From: Podocnemis expansa
Taxonomy: Eukaryota; Chordata; Testudines; Podocnemididae
DNA: 64,000 bases
Assembly: GCA_007922195.1 (NCBI GenBank)
Contig: ML681963.1
Location: forward strand, 59,502,981-59,566,980
Direction: 5' to 3'
This document shows positions 12,101 to 21,627 of this stretch, piece by piece; position 1 is the stretch's first letter, and every line of letters begins with the position of its first letter. The translations under genes and the position numbers were made by a program. The notes below the pieces were generated by a model, which worked only from the letters and a program-made list of their open reading frames with translations, was not told the DNA's origin and made no database searches.

Positions 12101-15100
12101 AATGGTGCCAGCAGCCTAGGGAACAGGAGAAGGAGTAAATGAGCTGTTAGATCTGCAGATGGGTGTGAAGCCCCAGGCTGAGAGGTGAAGGAGAGGATTG
12201 CGAGGAGGAAAACTGAGACAGGGATCCAGGGAGTATCAGGAAGACTGGGGTGATAGGAGACCAGAGCGAGGAGCTGGGGGAATGGAATGGGACAAAGAGG
12301 GAGTGGAGAGACTGGGATGAGGACAGACTGGAGGGACCAGAGGCAAAAGGGATTAGGACTGTGAGTTACAGAGCCAGAATGGTCTGTAACCACTAGATTC
12401 CACTTCCTGTAGACCCTGCAACAGAACCCAGGATTCCTGAGTCTCGGCATCCCTCTGCTGCCAGTAGATAGCTGTAAATCCACTAACAGAATGTGCCTCT
12501 CCACTCCCTCTAGTGGCCAGCCCCAGGGAAGAGTCCTGCGAAAAAAAATAGTATGGGGTCCTGTAACAAAAATCATTGCTGTAAGGATTTGAGTCCTGTG
12601 GCACCTTAAAGACTAACAAATTTCTTTGGACTTAAGCTTTCATGGGCTGCAACCCACTTTGTCCATTACATCTGATGAAGGTTGTTGCAGCCCATGGAAA
12701 GTCCAAAGAAATTTTATAGTCTTTAAGGTGCCACTGGACTCTTGTTGTTGCTGTATACAGACTAACATGGTTACCCCTCTGGTACTTATTACTGTAATGA
12801 ATATTAACAAGAGATATTCAAAACAGACATTCCACAGCCAGGTTTTCATTTCTGAGGCTCTGTATACTTGGATTTTTGCATGCAGATTGGGGCATTAGAT
12901 ACTGTAATCAGTTAACTGTTTTGCTGGTACAAATCATCAAGCATGGAAAGTTGCTTGAATAGTTTTAGAGGACTCAGACTCCAAACCTGATCTTTGACTT
13001 ACCATCAGGTGGTAGTTGCTTCACCAGTCACTGCTTCATATAAATCTTGGACCGTGTCTAATGCTGTCTGTTACCATGATGCCCCTTGCCTGTCCCTTTC
13101 CTTCTCTGGGTGTATATGGAGCTTAGTTTTCCTCTGGAGTTTACGGGGGAGGTGTCAGATTCAAACCAGTATACCTTCCTGTGCTCTGAAGATGATGGGC
13201 TTGCTTCTTGTTTAGCAGTGTTGCCATTTTCCCAGTGTGTGTAGAATTGGTGCAACCAGACACACAGCAATGTATATAGAATGGGGACCTAAGCTTGGTC
13301 TTGGAGTCTGATTTGTGGGTCAGCCTGGCCTATCTGTATCTTACTGGTCTTTTTGCCATCACTGCATGCTAATGTAATGAGAGTAGAGCAAGGCTGTTGT
13401 AACTGCAAAGATATGTGACTTGCTATAAAGTGAAATAGTTGTGGAGGGCTCTCCAGAGCTAACCTCCTACAAAGTAATAGGGTGGCAGGAGCACTGGCAA
13501 GACCTGACTCTCAAGCCAAGGTGATCCTGAAAGGGCTTAGGCACACACATGAACATATCAGAAACAGGATCATTCTTCCTATGCCCTGAAGTCTTTCCAA
13601 GACAGAGAGCTGGCATGTAGATTTGCTGCACAACAATAGGTATTGACTGTAATTTTCTCTTCAATCTTCTATAGGGAAACAGTGGCCTTAAACCAAAAGA
13701 GAATGAAGTCACATCAAAGCCCTGGCACTGGCCCATCAACTACCAGGTGTGCTGACCAATCCTTCTTCCTCTCTGATTGAAAATGCCTCTGGTGGGTGTA
13801 CAGCACATGAAACTGTAAAGCTGTGGGTCTGCATCACTATATTAAAATGAATATGGCAAAGAATTTCAGCCATCTTTTTGCTGGCACACAAAGGAACTTC
13901 TCTTACCTTTCTCTCTGCTGATGCTCTGCACAAACTTCCAGGAAATTGAAGGCTGATGTGAACTTACTAGACACAAACCCATTTTAATTTCCTTTGACGC
14001 CCTGTCCCTGTTTCTTCTCAGGGCCTACGTTTCTCTGGAGTCAATGAAACAGATTATCGAGTTTATTTGCTGGGGAACCCGGTAAGTGAGGGATTTTTTC
14101 AAAACAAGTGACTTCTGCCATTAGCAAATATTCATTTCTACCTGCTTCCCCTCAGACAGTAGCTCCCAGTCCTTCCTCTTCTCTAGCTGTTTTTTCCCCC
14201 TTCTCTTTCACATAGCTTCCAGTATGTCTTATGTACTCTCTTGAACTTCTACCTCCTCCTTTGCTCTTTCCCACACAGGTGGTCTGGTGGCTGAATCTTG
14301 TCACCATTGGATTGTACCTCATAATGGCAACTTGCACTGTTGTGGCCCTGAAGAGGGGAGTTCAGCTGACCACTGAACTCAAAGGTAAGTCCAGCTCTCC
14401 TACTCTGCTGCATTTGTAGACTTCACTGTTGTGACACTTTGTTCTCCTGATTTGCTGCTGTGGGAAAGCTCATCCTCTCTTTCCTATGAAACATCAGACC
14501 AGTCAAAAAGAGAACAAAATGTTTTCAGGAGGAATATGACACTGATGAGTACAAGTATTTAAAACATATAGTGCTATAAAAATGCTAAATCTTATTACTG
14601 GAACGAAGTAAATGCCAGGGAAGAGGAAAGGACCATCTATTCTGAAGTCCTGCATAACATGAGGCATAGATTTCACTTGGTGAGTTCATCTAGCCCAGCA
14701 ACTTTCCATTAAACTAAAGCATATCTTTCAAAAAGACATTAGCCATGATTTAAAATCTGACTTTAGGAATTGTTTGCATTAGTCCAAGGGGTTGCAACTT
14801 AAAGGAGTGAAATGAAATTAAAACCCAGGTAAATTTTAGCCAAATGTCAGAAAAATCATCCTGACACTGAGACATACTAAACTAGGGAACAGTCTTCCCA
14901 GGAAAAAGGCCAGAAGCTCCATTCTTCAAGACATTTAAAACTGGACTGGACAATGCTCTAGCAAAAATGCTGTAGGGAGTAATACTACATTGGCCCCAAA
15001 GGGTTGGCTTAGTTGATCCACCTCTGGTTCCTGATAGTGTGCTAGGCGCTGTATTACAGTTACATATCTGTGCTGAAAGAAGAAGTGCTAGCAGCTAGCT

Positions 15101-18100
15101 AGTGCCCTTTAGGGAGCTGACAGAGAGAGGGTACTAGGAGGAAGATATGAATAGACCTTTATCCTTATTTAGACTGTTCCATCCATGGGTTACAAAGCTC
15201 TTCACAAACCCTGAAGAATCCAGTCTTACAGCATCCCTCACTGACATAAATCTGAGTTTCCCTTGTACATGTAATAGAGTAGGAAAAGAGGTACAGAAAG
15301 GGAAGTGATTTTTATCTAAGCAAATATTTACTTTTCTCCTGGCTTTTTCCAGAGACAGTGGCTCTGTGCTACAGCAGCCACTGAGATTATGTCTACACTA
15401 TGATAAAAGACCCGTGGCATGGGCATGGCTGGCATTAATCTGCTTGGATTGAGTAACTCTAAAATTGCAGTGTAAACATACTGGGGCTCAGACTCTGACA
15501 CCTGTGAGTTGGGGGAGGGTCTCAGATCTAGGGCTCCAGCCATAGCCCAAATGTCTATACTGCTATTTTTCGCCCTGCAGCTTGAGTCCTGCAAACCCAA
15601 GTCAGCTGGCACAGGCTCTGAGACACCACACTTCACATTTTTATCACAGTGTAGATAAACCCACAGTGAGTTACTGACTGAACTGGAGAAAGGATTCTGC
15701 CCCTATTCCTCTGGTACTTAATACCGTACCAAATTCCTTTCCAGGAAATGAGCTGGTGGTGAGGGTCAGAGCTGGTGGTTAAACTACTGTGGAAAGAATC
15801 CTAAAAATTGGAGATTAAAAAGACCTTTTTAGACTCATCTAGTCCATTGTCCTGTGCCACTGCAGGATTGCTTCTTACAGGACCCCATATTAGCAGGACA
15901 CCCAGGTCTGTGATGAGGTCTTCAGAGGCCCCCTGCAGGTCCACCTTGTGTATCTTTTTCCAATAATTGTTCATGGGGAAGACACTGTTGGTAGGTATTT
16001 CAGTGTGATATCTCTTCTGCAATAATTAAATAGGTGGAATATTGTGAGTAACCTTGGAATGGACACCAGACAAGTAGACTTGCTAAGTCTGTTCCTACTG
16101 ATCTTACTGGTGTTCCAACTCTGCCCCTTTGGTGTTGAGGTATAAAAGGGGAGTCAGAGTTATGAAGTTTCCTCTGTTGCAGTGTGTATTTGTGTTTCAG
16201 AGCTGTCTGAAGTCTTGCTGCATAGTGGAGGGCAGATCATGTTGGGCTGGCTCCTTCATTATCTCCCTTTCTTCATGATGGGCAGAGTCCTCTACTTTCA
16301 TCATTACTTCCCTGCCATGCTTTTCTCCAGCATGTTGACAGGTAAATACTGCAAAGCAGAGACCCAGGAGATTAAGGGGAATTTAAGCCCTAGCAGCTTA
16401 GGACATCAAACTGTATAGTTATGTCATTCAGATTACCATCTTGATTTGATGTCAGAGATGCTATGAATAGGGCATTGGACAGGGGTTTGGGAGACCTGGC
16501 TTCTTTTCTTTGCTTTACCTCTTTCTTGTTATGTGACTTGGGCAAGTCATTTCACTCTCCTTTTGTTAGTCTTTTAAAGTGCCACCAGACTCCTTGTTTG
16601 TTTTGTTGAACTAGACTAACACAGCTGCTCCTTTGGAACTTCTCATTGACTCTGTTAGCTTCCCACCCTTTCTGTATCTTGTCTGTTTAGTCTTTGTGTT
16701 CTTCCAGATAGAGACTGTTGCTTACTATGCATTTGTATAGTGCTCGTGGTATAATGGGGCTGTGAGCTCAGTGTGGATATCTAGACATTACTGTAAAATA
16801 AATGATCATTAAAACAATAATTTCATTGTAATTTCAACATGATTATTAGTAGCCTCTGTCTTGAAACCCACTAAGAAATAAAGTCTTATGGCTCCGTAAA
16901 ATGAAATCGCTGTTCTTAAATGGAATATAGCATTAGTCTGATCCTGGTAGTACATGAGCCTTCGGCTGCTGAAATCATGTTTCACTTGAAATGCAAGGGA
17001 CAGAAAAAGCAAGATGGTAATTAGAATTATGTAATTTTGTGGTCTGATATCCATGTCAGGACTAATCTAAAGCATTTTATTCCTGTGGGGATGTTTGGAA
17101 AAATAAGTTTATGTTAATAGGAAGCTTCGCATCTAGTGCTAAGAGCTAAGACATCAAAGACAGGATTAGGCCTTTGTTCTTATAAAACTTTATCAGTGCT
17201 TGTTTTTTGACTGAGTATAGTCTGCATCTCTCTCCTGACTTCCTGCGTGGTGCCTTTAGTTAGAAGTTTTATTCTTTTCTTTCCTTAGGAATTACATGGG
17301 ACACACTGCTGAAGTTCTGTGCGTGGTACCTGTCCTGCTCTGTTGGTAGGAAAGTGTATACTTATGGAATGCTGGCACTGATGCTGCTCATTGTGTACAG
17401 GTGAGAGAGCCAGAAGCTGAATTGCTCCTGTGTGTAAAACAACACTTGTCTCAGTGGACACCTTGATTTGAGTTTGGAGGGACCTCAGGAGGTCATATAA
17501 ATCAACCGCCTGCTCAAAGCAGTGCCATCCTCCATTAAATCTTCCCGGCCAGGGCTTTGCCAAGCCACACCTTAAAAACCTGTAAGGATGGAGATTCTAC
17601 CACCTCCCTAGGTAACCCATTCCAGTACTTGGCTGCTCTCCTAGTGAAAAAGTTTTCTCTAGTATCCAACTTAGACCTCCCCCACTACAACTTGAGACCT
17701 TTGACTCATTCTGTCATCTGCTACTAGAGAGAACAGTGTAGCTCCATCCTCTTTGGAGCCCCACTTCAAGTAGTTGAGAGCTGCTATTAGATACTCCCTT
17801 ACTCTTCTCTTCTTCTGCCTAAATAAGCCCAGTTCCGTCAGCCTCCTTGTAAGTCTTGTGTCCTAGCCCCCTAATAATTTTCATTGCCCTCTGCTGGACT
17901 CCCTCCAATTTGTCCACATTCTTTCTATAGCATGTGATCCAAAACCTGGCCGCAATATTCCAAACGTGGCCTCCTTTCCCCTTTTTGTCATCTGCAAAAC
18001 TCTTGGACAGCAACAAACCCAGCCCTGAACCTTTCATGTGAAGCAGATTCAGCTTTTGTCTGGGAATGAGTTTGCAGAAGCTTTTTCATTACAGGGAGTC

Positions 18101-18582
18101 TGTTCCTTTAACCTCAGGGCTCAATGGGTACAAATTCTGTCACTTGGACTGGCTCCTCTTGTCCCCAAAGCTTAGCAGTTACAGACTCTGGTCCCCACCC
18201 CACATGGGTTCCAGACCATGGGTCTATGCTGTACTTCAAAAAATGTATTGATTGAACATTTTTATAGTCTTCCCAGTCCCATCCTACCCATAGTAGGGCC
18301 AGGTACTTGGCTGTATTAATGTTGAGCAGGAGGGAGAGGATCCCAAATGAAGTCTAATGCAGTTCAAACAGCAAGCTCCCATAGGTCATCCACATGACAC
18401 AGCAGTTTCTGTTAATTTGGTACTGAGTACATTGCAGTTAACCTGATCTTGATAGGTGTTTTGATCCTCTCCACAGCTTCTACCTCTTCCATCCTCTGTC
18501 CTATGGGATGGTGGGACCCCTGGCTTCAGATCCTAAAAGCCCAATGGCAGGGCTCAAGTGGCTGGAATCATGGGAGTTCTAG
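3082..18582 (+). CDS. POMT2: POMT2, protein O-mannosyltransferase 2 (3' half, 12 exons)
   Basis: Glycosyltransferase family 39 enzyme of the ER membrane. With POMT1 it transfers mannose from dolichyl-phosphate mannose to Ser/Thr of alpha-dystroglycan and other proteins (family knowledge). Twelve exons join in frame with canonical AG/GT borders: 3082-3148, 3989-4058, 5682-5760, 6758-6909, 8655-8746, 10236-10312, 13675-13746, 14022-14081, 14279-14384, 16201-16341, 17289-17400, 18477-18582. The sum is 1134 nt, i.e. 377 codons plus TAG. Human POMT2 is about 750 aa, so this is the C-terminal half: the end of the first MIR motif, two further MIR motifs in the lumenal loop, then the multi-pass C-terminal membrane block ending LKWLESWEF. 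If the gene has 21 exons as in human, these are exons 10-21. The N-terminal half, with the catalytic acidic loop, lies left of the window. No frameshift or in-frame stop was seen. NGB follows on the same strand. Confidence 0.95.
3149..3988 (+). other. POMT2 intron
   Basis: No gene or dated repeat recognised, apart from a short A-rich (CAAA)n tract at 3628-3658. Confidence 0.8.
3989..4058 (+). CDS. POMT2: POMT2 exon (11)
   Basis: Reads [19 protein letters not shown], the start of the second MIR motif. Acceptor CCCAGCAG; the exon ends inside the Glu codon at GA|GTAAGG, phase 2. Confidence 0.95.
4059..5681 (+). other. POMT2 intron
   Basis: No gene or repeat recognised by eye. Composition is ordinary and AT-leaning. 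Confidence 0.75.
5682..5760 (+). CDS. POMT2: POMT2 exon (12)
   Basis: Completes Glu and continues [11 protein letters not shown] and [15 protein letters not shown], the core of the second MIR motif. Acceptor TTTCAG, donor GTAAGT, ends in phase 0. Confidence 0.95.
5761..6757 (+). other. POMT2 intron with a Penelope-like tail
   Basis: Positions 5965-6055 are a Penelope-like tail (TTAGTCTTTAAATGCCAGAG, then AGACTAACACGGCTACCC). Nothing else recognised. Confidence 0.6.
6758..6909 (+). CDS. POMT2: POMT2 exon (13)
   Basis: Reads [14 protein letters not shown] and [14 protein letters not shown]: the end of the second and most of the third MIR motif. NGT is an N-glycosylation sequon. The Trp codon is split at TG|GTAAAT. 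Confidence 0.95.
6910..8654 (+). other. POMT2 intron
   Basis: No gene or clear repeat seen. A T-run lies at about 7040-7055. Confidence 0.75.
8655..8746 (+). CDS. POMT2: POMT2 exon (14)
   Basis: Reads [16 protein letters not shown] and [10 protein letters not shown], the end of the third MIR region. Acceptor CTCCTCAG, donor GTAAGT, ends in phase 1. Confidence 0.95.
8747..10235 (+). other. POMT2 intron with a MITE
   Basis: Contains the Harbinger-like element at 9087-9435. The rest shows no recognised feature. Confidence 0.7.
9087..9435. mobile_element. Harbinger-like non-autonomous DNA transposon
   Basis: 349 bp. The left end GGCTATGTCTCCACTAG is complementary to the right end, which read in reverse is GACTATGCCTACATTGC. 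The flanks carry TAT on both sides (9084-9086 and 9436-9438), fitting the 3-bp target duplication of PIF/Harbinger. The inside is full of alternating TTAGTTCAAAC/GTTTGAACTAA words, so it can fold back. Related copies lie at 29249-29739 and 36194-36642. Confidence 0.65.
10236..10312 (+). CDS. POMT2: POMT2 exon (15)
   Basis: Reads [16 protein letters not shown] and ESHMVMIR, the lumenal segment leading to the C-terminal membrane block. NIS is a glycosylation sequon. Acceptor TTTCCATAG, donor GTATGG. Confidence 0.95.
10431..10619. mobile_element. hAT-like MITE
   Basis: 189 bp. The ends CAGGGGTCTCAAAC and GTTTGAGGCGCCTG are imperfect inverted repeats. The flanks are GCTTAGAT (10423-10430) and ACTTAGAT (10620-10627), a 7/8 match to an 8-bp target duplication typical of hAT. 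There is no coding capacity. Confidence 0.8.
11794..11840 (+). repeat. A-rich and (GAA)n purine tract
   Basis: An A13 run followed by AGAAG/GAAAA units, all purine on the + strand. Confidence 0.85.
12590..12790. repeat. Penelope-like terminal palindrome
   Basis: Left arm 12594-12652 and right arm 12678-12740 are near-perfect reverse complements over about 60 bp (shared GTGGCACCTTAAAGACTA, AAATTTCTTTGGACTT and CATGGGCTGCAAC). The usual tail AGACTAACATGGTTACCCC follows. Confidence 0.65.
13675..13746 (+). CDS. POMT2: POMT2 exon (16)
   Basis: 24 codons in phase 0, reading [12 protein letters not shown] and [11 protein letters not shown], the conserved PWHWP stretch of PMT enzymes. Acceptor CTATAG, donor GTGTGC. 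Confidence 0.95.
14022..14081 (+). CDS. POMT2: POMT2 exon (17)
   Basis: 20 codons, including GLRFSG and [17 protein letters not shown] is a sequon at the position of human NDT. Acceptor CTTCTCAG, donor GTAAGT. Confidence 0.95.
14279..14384 (+). CDS. POMT2: POMT2 exon (18), transmembrane
   Basis: Reads [15 protein letters not shown], then a hydrophobic run and a basic KRG flank: a membrane span. Acceptor CCCACACAG, donor GTAAGT, ends in phase 1. Confidence 0.95.
14620..14765 (-). repeat. CR1-related LINE 3' fragment
   Basis: Words such as GGACCATCTATTCTGAAGTC, AGTTCATCTAGCCCAG and AAGCATATCTTTCAAAAAG match the antisense 3' part of a turtle CR1 subfamily. Confidence 0.6.
14850..15010 (+). repeat. 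CR1-related LINE ORF2 end (decayed)
   Basis: Sense-oriented piece resembling the C-terminal coding end (TTCAAGACATTTAAAACTGG, then GGACAATGCTCTAGCAAAA), with stops. Confidence 0.45.
15379..15668. mobile_element. non-autonomous DNA transposon, family uncertain
   Basis: About 290 bp. The terminal inverted repeats, about 30 bp, share TCTACACT and TGATAAAA (left 15379-15408, right 15639-15668). The inside has no coding capacity. No clean target duplication was found, so the superfamily is left open. Confidence 0.5.
16201..16341 (+). CDS. POMT2: POMT2 exon (19), transmembrane
   Basis: Reads [19 protein letters not shown], then [18 protein letters not shown], the conserved HHYFPA block of the PMT C-terminal membrane domain. 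Acceptor GTGTTTCAG, donor GTAAAT, ends in phase 1. Confidence 0.96.
16342..17288 (+). other. POMT2 intron with a Penelope-like tail
   Basis: Positions 16560-16642 carry the tail signature (TTAGTCTTTTAAAGTGCCAC and AGACTAACACAGCTGCTCC). Otherwise nothing recognised. Confidence 0.6.
17289..17400 (+). CDS. POMT2: POMT2 exon (20), transmembrane
   Basis: Completes Gly, then [16 protein letters not shown] and [12 protein letters not shown], a membrane span. Acceptor TTCCTTAG, donor GTGAGA; the Ser codon is split AG|C. Confidence 0.95.
17401..18476 (+). other. Last POMT2 intron with CR1
   Basis: About half is the antisense CR1 at 17471-18000. The remainder shows no recognised feature. Confidence 0.7.
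17471..18000 (-). repeat. CR1 LINE 3' end
   Basis: Antisense CR1. On the minus strand the ORF2 C-terminus is still readable as [15 protein letters not shown], and the 3' part has CCTCCCTAGGTAACCCATTC and CAAGTAGTTGAGAGCTGCTA on the + strand. The protein frame is broken. Confidence 0.85.
18477..18582 (+). CDS. POMT2: POMT2 last coding exon (21)
   Basis: Completes Ser, then [16 protein letters not shown] and [12 protein letters not shown], stop TAG at 18580-18582. Acceptor CTCCACAG. The human C-terminus ends WLDSWDF, so the end is full length. Confidence 0.97.
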
Positions 18583-21500
18583 AGCCAGCCTGGAACAAGG
18601 GAATAAGAAACACTACAACTATCAAATGTCAAGCTGATTCTTGGGCACTTAGAGGCAAGCGGCTATGAAGCACCATTCTGGAGAGCTCTGGGGAGTCTGC
18701 TTCTCATAGTAGCCCATTGTCTTGAGTCACCACTGGTTTGCACAGTTTGAGGCTTGGCAGAAGCTGGCCTCAAGGAAAACCCTCTGAGTAAGACTGCAGC
18801 CATAGGTCCTGTAGATTCTGTTTCTTGGGCCAGCTGTTGCATTAAGATCGGGTCCATTGAGCAATATGTTGGAATTCTTTGCACTCAAGCCTGGGCCCTT
18901 CCAGCATCCACACTGCTGTGATTTGGAGGATGTGCGTGTTTATATCTGTTGGCAGGTGAGGTCCATCTCTGTCTCTGCTCAAATGAAATTCATGTGAGTG
19001 CAGGAAAGAGATGACTTTAGAAATCACAGTGTCTAGTGACATTAAGGATCTTTTCATATTTGAGAGAGAGAATATCTGAGTACAGTGCCTATCCTGACCA
19101 TTTGCATTTCACTGATCTGATGCTGCAGTTCTAGTACTGGCTGAAATGAAAGTCTCTCAGTTGCTTGAAACCTCAGTGAGCCATAGTGCCTTGCCTGTCT
19201 CCCAGCCCCTTTGCAAACAGAGTAAGTAGTGTTTATCTTTGCATATCAACGTGCTTTCAGGTCACTTGTAAACACTTATAATAATCACTGTGTAGCTATC
19301 TGGCAAGCTTGGTGAGAGCTCAGAGCACACAGTTCCAGATCATCAGTCTTGCAATTCTGCCTGAAAATGCTAAGAAGCTCCAAAGATAAGTACACTGGGA
19401 GTAGCAGGTTTCTTTTATTTCCTGTCCTGGGTTCTTTCAGTCTTTTTGGGGATGCACAGATAGGCCAGAACCCTTGCTGACAACTGTCATTTCTCCTTTG
19501 ATACCAACAGTTCCACTACTGGTAACTCTCTGCTTTGGATGAGGAAGCTTAAGGTATCATCTCAAGTCCTGGGGTATTTAACAACTAATGCTCCTTTGCT
19601 GAAGGCAGGTTTCTTTTAACAGGAAACTGTACTACCATTGCCACTATGATAAACTGGCAGGCAAACAAGAAGAGGGGAGTGGGAAGACAGCAAAATCAGA
19701 ACAAAAACTCTTAGCTTGTCTGCTAAAGGCAGCTCTGCTGAATCCATCCGTTCCCAGGCAGTGAGGGAGGTGGGGAGTGTCTTTGTCCTGGAACAGATGT
19801 GGGGAAGCTTAAATGAGATATCTACTCTTTTTCCTTCCTTTGGTTCCACCTCTCTCTTGCAAGGTCCTTTCCTTCCTCTCAGTTCGCTGCTACTGCCCTG
19901 TATGTAGCATCCAAAGCAAATTGCACTTGAGTCCCTGCTGTGCATGTCCTTTGAGGGAACAAGGTTTGCAAGGCAATTTTGCAAGTGTATCAGGGCAATG
20001 AAGGCCATCATTTCAGATTCTCTGCTCTGCCTCTCAAGCCCGCTCCTGAATATATATTGGGAGAGTATCAGTAAGAGATGAGGAGGTCCGTGTTTTAAAC
20101 ATGAGTTCTGCTATGCTGTCTCTTCCCTCTCAGTGGATTCCAATGGGTTATCTGTAACAGGAAGGGCTGTTGGCGTGGAGATTGTGCTAACATCCCTAGA
20201 CCAGGCTGGGTGGCTGTGCTGTGTGCCGGGCTGAGGCTCAGTTCAAACCTGCTGTCACTTCTATAGAGTAAATGTTCTAAAGTTCAGTCAGGCAGCTGCT
20301 CGTTATTGTAATGTACTGGCTCAGTGTGTCATATCCGCCTCTAGAGGCTGGTCCACCTACAAGATAGCAGCCTACTATTGGTACCAGCTCAAGCGATATA
20401 GGCTTTTGTTTTTGATGCTAAAGGTTTTGAGTTAATCCCCTGCTGACAGTCTGTGGTGGGGGGTCATTACTGTAATTAACTGCTGGGTTTGAGGATATCT
20501 TTCTGTGGTAGGAAATGCTAGCCTCTGAGCAGCCTTGGCTCAGTCAGAGATAATATGTAGGGAGGGCGGAGGGAGAGTGTTGAAAACATCCCCAAATCCT
20601 GCTTAGCTTGACGTATGGAAAAACAGCAATGGATTATAACCAGCTGGCCGTATGACAGGGAGGCATCACACTACATCATTTTTAATAATGTTACTGGGCG
20701 TCTTATGCTATCAGTAAGAACATTGGCTTAATGGTGTGATGTCATGAGGCAGGATTTTTTTTCCTGTTGCAGTCTCAGTGCCAATGGGAGAAAATGCCAG
20801 GGGCTCATGTAAAAGGATGCATTGAGATGCAGGGTAGCCCCAGGTACCGATGACTGGCTTTGATATGGACATGAATGGTAGCAAACCAGCCCCTGACTAC
20901 TGAGAGGTAAGAAATCAGTTAAGCACCCATGTTGGATGGTCCCAGTGTTGGCTCTTGCACCTTTGCATCATAGGACCTTTTAACTAAGTCAGAATGTTGA
21001 TCTAGCAACCTCTATTACTGAGGAGGTGAAGGTGTAAAACCTCCAAGACTAGCATGAGAAAACTGGGCCCATCCTGGCTCACTGTCCTGCCTCCTCTGTC
21101 ATACTGAGAGATCTGCTTTGGATTGTGGTTGAGCTTGGGTTGACTAGCTGAGAACTCCACCTAACCCAGTCTCCCTTCCAGCTTTTTGTTCCCAGGGCAA
21201 CTTTTGTCTCTGTACAAACAAGGCCCTGCTAGGTTTTGGTGCTGCAAGTTTGGAAGCCTCACACTTGATGTCTCTGATTGGCACAAAAGTTAACCCACTA
21301 CTTGGCCCCCTTTGCACTCTAGTGCCCACCTGGGGGGAGCAGCTCAAAAAAAAGTCCAACAATGCTGAGCAGCCTGTGACCAGTCCTCTGAGTGAGGGTG
21401 TTTAAAAAAAAAAAAAAAAAAAAGGGGGCTCAGACACTAATAAACAGCCTTTAAAAACAGGATCAGCTTGGAGGCATCTTCTGGATTGTAAGAACTAGAT

Positions 21501-21621
21501 CCTCAGCTGGTATAAATGGATGTATTTCTTTTGTTTTCAGCACAACTGGGCTGTTTTACCCTAGTTGTGAATCTGACCCTACATTCCTGTTTCTTGAAAA
21601 AATCACCAGGCCATCACTGAG

Positions 21622-21627
21622 AATAAA
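21622..21627 (+). promoter_or_regulatory. Candidate poly(A) signal for POMT2 (proximal)
   Basis: AATAAA followed within about 20 nt by GTGTCTCTGTGGTTTTG, a GU-rich stretch. It would give a 3' UTR of about 3 kb. Confidence 0.35.

Larger units (their letters stand above)
10313..13674 (+). other. POMT2 intron with hAT, purine tract and Penelope foldback
   Basis: Holds the hAT element at 10431-10619, an A/GAA-rich tract at 11794-11840 and a Penelope-derived palindrome at 12590-12790. Open frames here, including one of 159 codons on the minus strand at 12097-12576, show no family resemblance. Confidence 0.65.
14385..16200 (+). other. POMT2 intron with CR1 scraps and a MITE
   Basis: Contains opposed CR1 fragments at 14620-14765 and 14850-15010 and an inverted-repeat element at 15379-15668. 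Nothing else recognised. Confidence 0.6.

Noticed and set aside
12097..12576. 159-codon minus-strand frame in a POMT2 intron
   Set aside because: Pro/Ser/Leu-rich composition, no domain, no splice context.
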